Below, in pieces: positions 26,650 to 34,606 of a DNA stretch of 64,000 bases. Made by a program: the position numbers and the translations under genes. Under the pieces are notes generated by a model. That model had not been told where the DNA came from, did no database searches, and saw nothing but the letters and a program-made list of their open reading frames with translations. How positions within the stretch are numbered: position 1 is the stretch's first letter; every line of letters starts with the position of its first letter. The stretch comes from an uncultured Clostridia bacterium (GTDB lineage Bacteria > Bacillota > Clostridia > Oscillospirales > CAG-272), in the NCBI GenBank assembly GCA_946407735.1, contig CAMJPL010000001.1:1-64000 (forward strand), written 5' to 3'.

Positions 26650-26976
26650 ATGAGCATATCTGTAAATCTTTATTACCGCGGCGAAAACGGGAGCGCCCGA
26701 AGGTTCGCCGAGGAGATGGAGAAAAGCGGCGCCGCCGACGCGATACGGGCCGAGGACGGAAATCTCGGGTATCGCTATTTTATCCCGCTCGACGATCCTG
26801 AGACGGTGCTTCTGATAGACGTCTGGCGCGATCAGGAGGCGATAGACGCGCATCACGCAAGCCCGATGATGAAGAAGATAGCCGCGCTGAGAGAGAAATA
26901 CGACCTTCACATGACGGTCGAGCGCTATGTCTCGCAGGAGCAGCCGGAAAACGACGACAGATTTATAAGGAAATAG
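26650..26976 (+). CDS. ABM-domain protein, putative quinol monooxygenase family
   Basis: 108 residues with a single antibiotic-biosynthesis-monooxygenase (ABM, YgiN-like) ferredoxin-like domain: ISVNLYYRGENGSARRFAEE at the start, GNLGYRYFIPLDDPETVLLIDVW in the middle, then DAHHASPMMKKI. These proteins are small dimeric cytosolic enzymes acting on quinones or other aromatics without cofactor, but many members are untested. The gene starts 30 nt after the TetR stop and 13 nt before the CMD-cupin gene, which supports a common operon. The stop is TAG. Confidence 0.82.
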   Translation: MSISVNLYYRGENGSARRFAEEMEKSGAADAIRAEDGNLGYRYFIPLDDPETVLLIDVWRDQEAIDAHHASPMMKKIAALREKYDLHMTVERYVSQEQPENDDRFIRK

Positions 26977-26989
26977 GGAGATATCAGAA

Positions 26990-27745
26990 ATGAGCGAAAA
27001 GATAATTCAGACCGCCGGAAGGGATCAGCTGGGCAGGTTCTCGCCGATGTTCGCGCATCTGAACGACGATGTGCTGTTCGGAGAGGTGTGGAACGAGAAG
27101 GCCATCGACGTCAAAACGAAGTGCATCGTCACCGTCGTCTCGCTGATGGCGTCGGGCATCACCGATTCGTCCCTCAAATACCACCTTCAGAACGCGAAGG
27201 CGCGCGGGGTGACGAGGGAGGAGATCGCCGCGATCATCACTCACGCCGCGATGTACGTCGGCTGGCCGAAGGGCTGGGCGGTCTTCCGCCTCGCGAAGGA
27301 GGTATGGAGCGAAGACGAGCCGGCTCTGACCGATATGGAGAGATATCAAAAGACTATCTTCTTCCCGATAGGCGAAGAAAACCCGTACGGGCAGTTCTTC
27401 GTCGGGAAGAGCTATCTTGCGCCGGTATCGAAGGAGCAGGTCTCCGTCTTCAACGTGACGTTCGAGCCGGGCTGCCGCAACAACTGGCATATCCACCGCG
27501 CGAAGAGCGGCGGCGGACAGATCCTCATCTGCGTCGGCGGCAGAGGCTGGTATCAGGAGTGGGGGAAAGACGCCGTCAGTATGACTCCCGGCACCGTCGT
27601 GAACATACCCGCCGGGGTGAAGCACTGGCACGGGGCGGCGTCGGATTCGTGGTTCTCACATCTCGCCGTCGAGGTCGCGGGAGAGGAAACCTCCGCCGAA
27701 TGGCTCGAGGCGGTGTCAGGCACGGATTACGGCAGTCTTTCGTAA
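26990..27745 (+). CDS. Carboxymuconolactone decarboxylase-cupin fusion protein
   Basis: 251 residues in two halves. Residues about 1-105 form a CMD-family domain (DVLFGEVWNEK, KTKCIVTVVSLMASGI, THAAMYVGWPKGWAVF). Residues about 125-245 form a cupin barrel (NNWHIHRAKSGGGQ, then PGTVVNIPAGVKHWHGA) whose His residues could bind a metal. The CMD half lacks the CxxC thiol pair of AhpD peroxidases and so is closer to decarboxylase-type members. Fusions of this kind are found in many bacteria beside flavodoxins and oxidoreductases; substrate unknown. A GGGAG-type Shine-Dalgarno precedes ATG 26990. It is the third gene of the TetR-controlled run. Confidence 0.88.
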   Translation: MSEKIIQTAGRDQLGRFSPMFAHLNDDVLFGEVWNEKAIDVKTKCIVTVVSLMASGITDSSLKYHLQNAKARGVTREEIAAIITHAAMYVGWPKGWAVFRLAKEVWSEDEPALTDMERYQKTIFFPIGEENPYGQFFVGKSYLAPVSKEQVSVFNVTFEPGCRNNWHIHRAKSGGGQILICVGGRGWYQEWGKDAVSMTPGTVVNIPAGVKHWHGAASDSWFSHLAVEVAGEETSAEWLEAVSGTDYGSLS

Positions 27746-27797
27746 GTAAATGATCATGAAAATGAACAGGATGCAATCGAACGGAAAGAGTCACGAT

Positions 27798-28490
27798 ATG
27801 AGCAAGATCATAGAAACGATCACGTCGGTCATACTGATGACAGCGCTTTCGGCCTGCGGCTCGGCCGGAGCGGCGGCGCCTGCGGCGCTGGATCAGAATG
27901 GACAGCCGTCCGCGGCAGCGGCGGAAGCATCGCCGGAGGAACAGCCCGCCGCAGGCGAAAACGCCGAAGAGGGCGGAAACGCCGTCGAAGCCGCGCCGGA
28001 CAGTACCGCCGCCGACGGCAAAACGCTCGTCGTCGTATTCTCGGCGACCGGGACGACGAAGGGCGTCGCCGATAAGATCGCGGCGATAGAGAACGCCGAC
28101 ATCTACGAGATCAAAGCGGCCGTGGAATACACCGCCGCCGACCTCAACTGGAACGACAGCTCCAGCCGCTCGACAAAGGAGCAGGACGACAAAAACTGCC
28201 GCCCGGAGATAGGGAGCGAGGCCGTTTCGCTCGAAGGCTGCACCAGGATCTATATCGGCTACCCGATATGGTGGGGCGAGGAGCCGCGCATCATGGATAC
28301 CTTCGTCGAGAGCTATGACTTCACCGGCATAACGATGATACCGTTCTGCACGTCGAGCAGCAGCGGCATCGGCAGAAGCGGACAGAACCTCGCCGACAAC
28401 GCGAAGAGCGGGAACTGGCTCGAGGGCAGGCGCTTCCCCGGAAGCGTCTCCGAGTCGGAGCTCAGCTCATGGATCGAAGGACTCGGATGA
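27798..28490 (+). CDS. Flavodoxin-domain lipoprotein
   Basis: 230 residues. The N-terminus MSKIIETITSVILMTALSAC has a lipobox ending in Cys20, so the mature protein should be lipid-anchored outside the membrane. An Ala/Glu/Pro-rich linker (about 25-75) leads to a flavodoxin_4-type domain: the FMN phosphate loop is SATGTTKGV, followed by YIGYPIWWGEEPRIM and TMIPFCTSSSSGIGRS. ATG 27798 is preferred over the upstream ATGs near 27750 because a GGAAAGAG lies before it and the signal peptide then starts directly. An exported flavodoxin is unusual, since flavodoxins are normally cytosolic, and it implies extracytoplasmic flavin redox chemistry, perhaps with the membrane protein encoded next. Confidence 0.85.
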   Translation: MSKIIETITSVILMTALSACGSAGAAAPAALDQNGQPSAAAAEASPEEQPAAGENAEEGGNAVEAAPDSTAADGKTLVVVFSATGTTKGVADKIAAIENADIYEIKAAVEYTAADLNWNDSSSRSTKEQDDKNCRPEIGSEAVSLEGCTRIYIGYPIWWGEEPRIMDTFVESYDFTGITMIPFCTSSSSGIGRSGQNLADNAKSGNWLEGRRFPGSVSESELSSWIEGLG

Positions 28491-28511
28491 CCGCTTCGGA
28501 GGACCGGGAAA

Positions 28512-29837
28512 ATGGCGGCGAATAAAAAAAATATCGCGAAAAAGACGGCGGACATCCTGATGACCGTCCTCCTGCTCTGCCTCATGGCGTATCAGGTCAC
28601 CGGAGAGGCGCTCCACGAGTGGTTCGGCGTCGGGATGACGGTCCTGCTCATCGTTCACCATATACTTAACATCAGGTGGTACGGCTCGCTTTTCAGGGGC
28701 AGATACACCACTTTCCGCGTCATAACGACAGCCGTCAACACCCTTCTTCTGGCGTCCATCGCGCTGACGGCGGTATGCGGCATGGCGATGAGCGCGCACG
28801 CCGTGCCGTTCATGTACGGCATCCTGCCCGCCGCCTTCGCGAGGCGTTTCCATCTGGCGATGTCCTACTGGTCGTTCATTCTGATGGGAGTGCATCTCGG
28901 ACTGCACGTCCCGGTCATGGCGGCCGGGATGAGGCTCGGCGAAAAGGCCAGAACGGCAGCAGCGGCGGTCTCGGCAGTGATATCGGGCGTCGGCCTTTGG
29001 CTGTTTGTCGGAAGCGGCATCCCGGGATATATATTCTTTAAGGTCCCGTTCGCCTTTTTCGACTATGACAAGCCCGCCGTCCTCGTGTTCGCCGAAAATC
29101 TCGCGATGCTGATCGCCTTCGCCTTTATCGGCTCGTCTCTCGCCTCGCTGTCGGGGCAGGGCGGCAGAGACGGTAAGCGGAAGGAAAAGCACTTTGTCAC
29201 GGCTGTGCTCCTTCTCGCGGCGGCTCTCATCTGCGCCGTGCTGCTCCTTCTGCCGGGGAGCGGCGGCGAGTCTGAGCCGTGGGCGGCGCCGTCACCGGCT
29301 TCCTCTCAGAGCGGAGGCGGGACCGGGACGGCGACAGGGAATACCGCGTCATCTGACTACGGCGGGAAGGATTATTCCGCCGGGAGCGACGGCTTTGTCC
29401 TCATCCCCGGAGGCTCGTTCATGATGGGGAGCCCAGATATCGTCGAGCTGACGCCGGTGATACCCTATTCTGACGATTACAGCACCGTCCTCATGGAGGC
29501 GCAGGAGGATCAGCATGTCCAGGCGCGTCCCGAGCTGAATGAGCATATCGACGATATGGACAGCTGCGACAAGATCCTTCTCGGATATCCGAACTGGTGG
29601 GCCTCGATACCGATGCCCATCGCGACCTTCCTTGAAAGCTGCGACTTCTCCGGCAAGACGATCATCCCCTTCTGCTCGCACGGCGGCGGAAGGTTCGGCC
29701 AGAGTCTGACCGCGATATCGAAGCTCGCGCCGGACGCCGTGATCGGAGAAGGCCTCTCGGTGCACTATTCTGGCGGCTCGACGCTCGCGGAAGACGTCGC
29801 TGAATGGCTTGACGAGAACGGCGTCGCGCGGGGATGA
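28512..29837 (+). CDS. DUF4405 membrane protein fused to a partial flavodoxin
   Basis: 441 residues. The first ~240 hold about seven hydrophobic helices with a cytochrome b-like His pattern (VHHILNIRWYG, RRFHLAMSYWSF, VHLGLHVPVM) typical of DUF4405. A Ser/Gly-rich linker follows, then GFVLIPGGSFMMGSP, which is the start of a formylglycine-generating-enzyme-type (SUMF1) domain. The frame then passes directly into the second half of a flavodoxin_4 domain (KILLGYPNWWASIPMPIATF and TIIPFCSHGGGRFGQS). The FMN phosphate loop is missing. The gene therefore looks like the product of an internal in-frame deletion in a longer DUF4405-SUMF1-flavodoxin protein. It follows the flavodoxin lipoprotein by 21 nt. 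A membrane electron-transfer role is inferred from family resemblance only. Confidence 0.78.
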   Translation: MAANKKNIAKKTADILMTVLLLCLMAYQVTGEALHEWFGVGMTVLLIVHHILNIRWYGSLFRGRYTTFRVITTAVNTLLLASIALTAVCGMAMSAHAVPFMYGILPAAFARRFHLAMSYWSFILMGVHLGLHVPVMAAGMRLGEKARTAAAAVSAVISGVGLWLFVGSGIPGYIFFKVPFAFFDYDKPAVLVFAENLAMLIAFAFIGSSLASLSGQGGRDGKRKEKHFVTAVLLLAAALICAVLLLLPGSGGESEPWAAPSPASSQSGGGTGTATGNTASSDYGGKDYSAGSDGFVLIPGGSFMMGSPDIVELTPVIPYSDDYSTVLMEAQEDQHVQARPELNEHIDDMDSCDKILLGYPNWWASIPMPIATFLESCDFSGKTIIPFCSHGGGRFGQSLTAISKLAPDAVIGEGLSVHYSGGSTLAEDVAEWLDENGVARG

Positions 29838-29896
29838 ATCAAAGCCTCGCGGGTGTCGAGATTGTGTAAAGATGAATTTTTTTGGGGGATGCTATC

Positions 29897-30970
29897 ATGT
29901 CGGATATGAATTTTCTGAGCCGGCTGCTCATGAAAAAAGACTATCTCCCGCTTCGCGGGCGGGATGAGATGAAACGGCTGCTCGAAACGTATTCATACGG
30001 GGTGACACCCGATATCCCGGTATCGGTGAGCGGAAAGACGGTGTCCCGTTCCGTCTCTCCCGGCGGTGAGACTATGGAAAGGCTCGAGATCACTCTCAGC
30101 GGCGAACCGGGGATATTCACCTTCCCGGCGGAGCTGTTCCTGCCTGAAAGGGGAGCGGACGGCAACGATAAACCGCCTGTGATACTCCATATCGCCTTCC
30201 GCCCGGTGCCGGACAGATACATCCCGGTTCGGCTCATCACCGGAGCCGGGTACGCGCTCGCCGTGCTCGTATATACCGATATAGTGAACGACGATCATTT
30301 CGGCGATTTTTCCGGCGGCCTCGCCGCGTATTTCGGCACGGGGAAGGACAGAAGGCCGGACGAGTGGGGCAAGATCGGCATGTGGGCGTACGGAGCCTCG
30401 AGGCTGATGGATTATCTCGTCTCTCGCGGGGATCTTGACACCTCGCGCTCGGCCGTTATCGGACATTCGCGTCTCGGCAAGACGGCGCTCTGGTGCGGAG
30501 CGCTCGATCAGAGGTTCGCCGCGGTCATATCGAACGATTCCGGCTACGGCGGCGCGGCGTCGTCGAAGCGCGGCACCGGCGAGAGGGTGACCGATTTCAT
30601 CCGCGCCGGGAGCTGGGACTGGTTCTGCCCGAATTTTACCGACTACGCCGGGGAGAAGGAGGATGAAAAGCCGTACGATCAGAGCTTCCTTCTCGCCATG
30701 ATCGCGCCTCGGCTGCTCTGCGTCGGATCGGCCTCACTCGACGCCGGAGCCGATCCGATGTCGGAGTTTACCACCGCCCTTCACGCGTCGAAGGCATAGG
30801 AGGAAACGGGGCTCGACGGACTTGTCTGTCCCGACAGGCTGCCGTCGCCCGGCGACAGATTCTTCGGCGGAAGGGTGGGATATCAGCTCCGCCCCGGAGA
30901 GCACAGCCTGACGCCGGACGACTGGTCGGCTTACATCGATTTTCTCGGCAGGCATTTCGGGAAAAAATAA
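29897..30970 (+). pseudogene. CE15-like alpha/beta-hydrolase interrupted by in-frame TAG
   Basis: Translation from ATG 29897 (GGGGG upstream) gives 300 residues of a glucuronoyl- or acetyl-xylan-esterase-like hydrolase, with the nucleophile motif GHSRLGKTALW (Ser near residue 192), NDSGYGGAASS and the acid region DAGADPMSEF. A TAG at 30797-30799 stops it. The same frame continues without interruption for 56 more codons (ETGLDGLVCPDRL, then GYQLRPGEHSLTPDDW) to TAA at 30970, and that part holds the expected catalytic His. TAG serves as an ordinary stop elsewhere in the window (863, 26976), so this is a nonsense mutation or a base error rather than a recoded genome. Without read-through the enzyme should be inactive. 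The intact family acts on plant cell-wall esters. Confidence 0.8.
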
Positions 30971-31044
30971 AATGCAAAAGGCGCGGAGTCAGATAATGCG
31001 AATGCTGTTTAACCCGCGCCGTTTCTTATGTGATTTTCTTTACT

Positions 31045-31089
31045 GAAAATCAAAATTGACTTGATTTTTGATTTTCGCTGTGCTATAAT
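31045..31089 (+). promoter_or_regulatory. Promoter with an inverted repeat over the -35 box
   Basis: TTGATT (31061-31066), 17-nt spacer, TATAAT (31084-31089). A perfect 11-bp inverted repeat (GAAAATCAAAA at 31045-31055, TTTTGATTTTC at 31065-31075) surrounds the -35 region and could be an operator. The remaining leader to the ATG at 31177 is about 80 nt and GC-rich with small self-complementary segments. Confidence 0.75.
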
Positions 31090-31176
31090 ATACTACATCC
31101 GCAAAGCGTGACGCCGAAGGCGACGGTCTGACGGCGGCGCGCCTGTCCACCAAATATAATAGAGGATTTTGCAACT

Positions 31177-32448
31177 ATGAGCAAAAAAAGCATTGTCGCC
31201 GTAGCTTTATGCTGCGCGATGACGCTCGCCATGGCTCTCCCGGTATTCGCCGGACGTTATGACGATGTGTTCAACGGTATCACTTGGTCGGATCTCGTCA
31301 TCATGGACGGTGCCGATCCGGCTACCAACCAGATGCGCGGTTTCGGCGCTTCCATCGACGGCAAGTACGTCATGGGCGGCACCCTGCAGAACACCGAAAA
31401 GGGTCTCTACCGCTATGATTCCAACTCCGGCGCTCTCGCCGGCTACTGGATCGACGATGACGTCTCCTATCTGAAGGGCATCGGCTCCGACGACCGCGGA
31501 AACGTTTATGTCGGCATCACCAACCCCCCGAACGCCGATTACGTTCAGTTCGCCGTTCTCGACGAGGGTCTGAATCTCCTTTCCACCATCCAGATCGACG
31601 CCTTTGAGGGCGAGAAGGTCGGTGTGAACGGTATCGACACCCAGCGCTTCGGCGACACCTACAAGACCTACTTCATCACCAACTACGGCCCGAACTACAT
31701 CTACTGCTATGATGTGACCGACCCGAAGAATCCCGTTCCGGACACCACCTTCGGCGACAACGGCCGCGTTGACCTGAAGAAGCTCACCAACAATGAGAAC
31801 GCCGACTGCCAGTATCTTTCCGTCGATGAGGACGGCGTCATCTACATGACCGCCGCTCTCGAGGGCGCCGAAAAGGGCGACACCGTCGTGAAGATCGCCG
31901 CTGACGGCAAATCCATCCTCCAGACCGCTCCCTACGAGGAGTGCTACGGCACCTGGATCAAGGACGATTATCTGATCGTTTCCTCCTACCAGTCCGCCGA
32001 TTCCGTCGTTTACATCATCAACAAGGCTGACCTCAGCCTCGTCACCACCCTCACCGTAGACGGCGATCACAGCCACTTCGCCCGTGCCGTCCTCGTCAAC
32101 GACCGCATCTACATCGCTGATCAGGGCTACAACGGCGGTGACCGTATCCTCGTCTCCAACAAGCTGAACATCCCGGCTCTCGAGATCGAAGAGGCTCCCG
32201 CCGAGACCGAGGCTCCCGCTGAGGCCGCTCCTGCCGCCGAAGCCGCTCCCGCCGCTGAGGCTGCTCCCGCAGCTGCCGCTCCGGCTCCCGCCGCTGAGGC
32301 CGCTCCCGCTCCGGCTGCCGCTCCCGTAGCTGCCGCCGCTCCGGCCGCTCCCGTTGCCGCCGCTCAGACCGGCGATATGGCCGCCGTCGCGGTCCTCGCC
32401 GCTGTCGCCGCCATCGGCTGCGCCGTCGTAGTCGGAAAGAGAAAGTAA
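31177..32448 (+). CDS. Secreted beta-propeller-like surface protein with QTGD sorting-like tail
   Basis: 423 residues. A signal peptide (MSKKSIVAVALCCAMTLAMA, cleavage after VFA, residue 25) precedes a ~310-residue domain with repeated strand patterns (GKYVMGGTLQNTEKGLYRYD, DRGNVYVGITNPP, GTWIKDDYLIVSSYQ) that suggest a beta-propeller. An Ala/Pro/Glu-rich linker (about 337-395) follows. The C-terminus has QTGD, a hydrophobic helix and KRK, which is the layout of a sortase signal or a simple membrane anchor. Codon use is strongly biased (Ile almost always ATC, Lys mostly AAG, with ATA absent), unlike neighbouring genes rich in ATA, which points to very high expression. No sortase gene is in the window. 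Function unknown. Confidence 0.85.
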   Translation: MSKKSIVAVALCCAMTLAMALPVFAGRYDDVFNGITWSDLVIMDGADPATNQMRGFGASIDGKYVMGGTLQNTEKGLYRYDSNSGALAGYWIDDDVSYLKGIGSDDRGNVYVGITNPPNADYVQFAVLDEGLNLLSTIQIDAFEGEKVGVNGIDTQRFGDTYKTYFITNYGPNYIYCYDVTDPKNPVPDTTFGDNGRVDLKKLTNNENADCQYLSVDEDGVIYMTAALEGAEKGDTVVKIAADGKSILQTAPYEECYGTWIKDDYLIVSSYQSADSVVYIINKADLSLVTTLTVDGDHSHFARAVLVNDRIYIADQGYNGGDRILVSNKLNIPALEIEEAPAETEAPAEAAPAAEAAPAAEAAPAAAAPAPAAEAAPAPAAAPVAAAAPAAPVAAAQTGDMAAVAVLAAVAAIGCAVVVGKRK

Positions 32449-32485
32449 TCCTCCGACAGACAAAAAACTTCTGAAAGAAGATTTT

Positions 32486-32516
32486 GCCCCGAAGCATTTA
32501 AAAGTGCTTCGGGGCG
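32486..32516 (+). terminator. Terminator of the secreted-protein gene
   Basis: A perfect 11-bp stem GCCCCGAAGCA/TGCTTCGGGGC with an 8-nt loop, followed by a T-rich stretch (GTTGTATTTTA). It may serve both strands, since a minus-strand gene ends at 32552. Confidence 0.75.
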
Positions 32517-32551
32517 TTGTATTTTATATAGTTGCTGTGATAAACCGGGAT

Positions 32552-33019
32552 TTATCTGAATTTTTCCAGACGATACATGAGTCCGTCTTCGGGCTCGGCA
32601 TTTCCGTTTTTATAGTCATACCCCATTTTCCGATAGAACTCAACCGCTGTGATCGAAGCGGGTATCTCGATACGGTTTGCTCTTAAATAGTATTCATCCT
32701 TCTCAAGCGTCTCGATGATTTTTCTTCCAACACCTTTTCCCTGATATTCGGGTGAAACAAATATCGTAAGAAGTATGCTTTCGGTGAGACTGCCCCAGTA
32801 TCCAGCGATACCGCCTGTACCGACGATACGTTCTCCGTCGCAGGCAACATACATATGCCGTTCGTCTGAGGCTTTTCTCAGTTCATCTGCCGAGTGAGAG
32901 GCTATGTTTGACTCTATGTATCGTTCGGAATAATCCCTGCTGTTGCTTGTGCGCAGAGTTTCGGCGATCATCTGCGCCGTTTCTTCTGCGTCGTCTTTTG
33001 TGAACGGCCTGATCTGCAT
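32552..33019 (-). CDS. GNAT-family N-acetyltransferase
   Basis: 155 residues with a GNAT fold: MQIRPFTKDDAEETAQMI at the start, the acetyl-CoA-binding segment SPEYQGKGVGRKIIETLE (Q/RxxGxG motif), and the C-terminal AVEFYRKMGYDY. The substrate cannot be predicted. I prefer the ATG at 33019, where the conserved domain begins and a GAGG lies upstream; an ATG about 28 nt upstream (MNRELRFKD) would add nine residues. Transcribed alone on the minus strand, convergent with the secreted-protein gene. Confidence 0.85.
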   Translation of the reverse strand: MQIRPFTKDDAEETAQMIAETLRTSNSRDYSERYIESNIASHSADELRKASDERHMYVACDGERIVGTGGIAGYWGSLTESILLTIFVSPEYQGKGVGRKIIETLEKDEYYLRANRIEIPASITAVEFYRKMGYDYKNGNAEPEDGLMYRLEKFR

Positions 33020-33184
33020 ATCTTTGAACCTCAACTCCCGATTCATGCCGCCGGCAATTACGGCACGGCGCGGCTGCGTTGTCAACAAAAACGCCGCAGT
33101 ACTTCTGACCGAAGATGGGAAGCGCCGCGGCATAAAAACTTTTATATGATTATCTGCCTTAATGAGCGGGATTTTTCGGCGCCG

Positions 33185-33616
33185 TCATATCACATACGAT
33201 CCGGCGTCGTCGTCGCCCTGCATGAGGTCGCGGACGGTTATTCCGTCGAAGAAGCCGGTTATCATTTCATCGAGCTTTTTCCACATGGAGAGCGTGCGGC
33301 AGTTCTCGGCGCGTGAGCAGGGAGCCGCGCCGCTTTCGAGGCAGGCGACCGGCGCGAGTGATTCCTCGGTGACGCGCAGGATATCTCCGATGCGGTAGTC
33401 CTCCGGCGGGCGGTTCAGCCGGTATCCGCCGCCTTTTCCGTGGGCGCCTTCGACGATCCCGGCCTTTGACAGCGTCACCATAATCCCCTCAAGATATTTC
33501 TGGGATATCTCCTGACGGGCGGCTACCTCCTTCAGAGGGATATACTCGCCGCTGAAGTGCTCGGCAAGATCGACTATGACTCTGAGGGCGTAGCGGCCTC
33601 TTGTTGATATCATCAT
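33185..33616 (-). CDS. Rrf2-family transcriptional regulator
   Basis: 143 residues. The N-terminal winged helix is typical of Rrf2 (MISTRGRYALRVIVDLAEH, IPLKEVAARQEISQKYLEGI, then GGGYRLNRPPEDYRIGDIL). Three cysteines in ACLESGAAPCSRAENC match the [Fe-S]-binding positions of IscR/NsrR-type members, so iron-sulfur status, NO or cysteine-related sensing is plausible. The ATG at 33616 overlaps the TGA of the upstream kinase gene (ATGA), so it is the second gene of a two-gene operon. No isc/suf genes are adjacent, which leaves its regulon open. Confidence 0.88.
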   Translation of the reverse strand: MMISTRGRYALRVIVDLAEHFSGEYIPLKEVAARQEISQKYLEGIMVTLSKAGIVEGAHGKGGGYRLNRPPEDYRIGDILRVTEESLAPVACLESGAAPCSRAENCRTLSMWKKLDEMITGFFDGITVRDLMQGDDDAGSYVI

Positions 33617-34467
33617 TTTCCGGCGCCTACGGCTGCGATGGCGGATATGAGCGACGGCAGCGAGCTCTCGAAACGGGCTCCGTACCAGTGATCGGGGTAG
33701 TCCTGCGTGACTTCGATGCATTTCAGCACAAAATCCGCGGCCGTCACCGCCGAGTCATAGGCGGAAAGTCCTCTCATGAGAGCGCCGACGAAGGCTGAGG
33801 CGTAGATGTCGCCGGTGCCGTGGCAGCCCTTCGGCAGCTTTATATGCTCGTAGTAGCGGGTCTCGCCGTTTTCGCAGACGGTCACGCCGGTGAAGCCCTC
33901 GCGGTAGCCGATGCCGGTCATTATGACGTTTTTGGCGCCGAGATCGAGCAGAGCCTTTATCTGCGACGAGACGTACGCTTCGTCGTAGGTCTCGCGGTAC
34001 TCTATCCCGGTGAGGAACGAGGCCTCGGTGATGTTCGGCAGCACATAATCGGCTCCGGCGATGAGTGTGCGCATCGTTTTGACGAACTCGTCGTCAAAGC
34101 CGTAATAAAGCTTCCCGTTGTCGGCCATTGCCGGATCGACGATGACCGGCGCGCCTTCGGCGGCGGTCGAGGCGGCTATGCCCTTCACGATCCCTATCTG
34201 CCTCACCGAGCCGAGATATCCGGTGTAGATCGCGTCGAATTTTATGCCCTCGCTGTTCCAGTGCTTCTCGATCATAGGCATGTCGTCGGTCAGATCGCGG
34301 AATGTGAAGCCCTTGAAGCCGCCGGTGTGCGTCGACAGGACCGCGGACGGCAGAACCGCGCATTCAACGCCGCAGGCGGAGATCACGGGCAGCGCGACCG
34401 TCAGCGAGCACTGCCCGACGCATGAGATATCCTGTATCGTCAGGATCCGTTTATATGATTCAGCCAT
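33613..34467 (-). CDS. Pyridoxal/pyridoxamine kinase family protein
   Basis: 284 residues of the ribokinase-like PdxK/PdxY family: ILTIQDISCVGQCSLTVALP at the N-terminus, AVLSTHTGGFKGFT, DPAMADNGKLYYGF and the ATP/anion-hole motif KGCHGTGDIYASAFVGALM with the catalytic Asp in GTGD. The reaction is ATP-dependent phosphorylation of pyridoxal or pyridoxamine in B6 salvage, in the cytosol. The first gene of an operon with the Rrf2 regulator. A TATAAT-like box on the minus strand lies about 45 nt upstream, but I see no good -35. Confidence 0.9.
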   Translation of the reverse strand: MAESYKRILTIQDISCVGQCSLTVALPVISACGVECAVLPSAVLSTHTGGFKGFTFRDLTDDMPMIEKHWNSEGIKFDAIYTGYLGSVRQIGIVKGIAASTAAEGAPVIVDPAMADNGKLYYGFDDEFVKTMRTLIAGADYVLPNITEASFLTGIEYRETYDEAYVSSQIKALLDLGAKNVIMTGIGYREGFTGVTVCENGETRYYEHIKLPKGCHGTGDIYASAFVGALMRGLSAYDSAVTAADFVLKCIEVTQDYPDHWYGARFESSLPSLISAIAAVGAGK

Positions 34468-34606
34468 GTCAGCCTCCGTGTACTATTTCCATACCAAAAA
34501 AATATGTTGATCATATTATACAATGCAATGATTAAATCATGATGAATCGGATGTAAATAATATATAACGGATAGTCGGCGCGGAAAGGAGCGGGAGATGG
34601 CGTTTT

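Noticed and set aside
29897-30970. Amber codon as pyrrolysine or a reassigned codon
   Set aside because: TAG ends other genes here in normal positions, and the family is not known to contain pyrrolysine; a mutation or base error is simpler.
31207-32463. 418-codon open frame antisense to the QTGD-tailed protein
   Set aside because: Produced by extreme codon bias of the plus-strand gene; the predicted protein is a Gly/Val/Asp string without sense.
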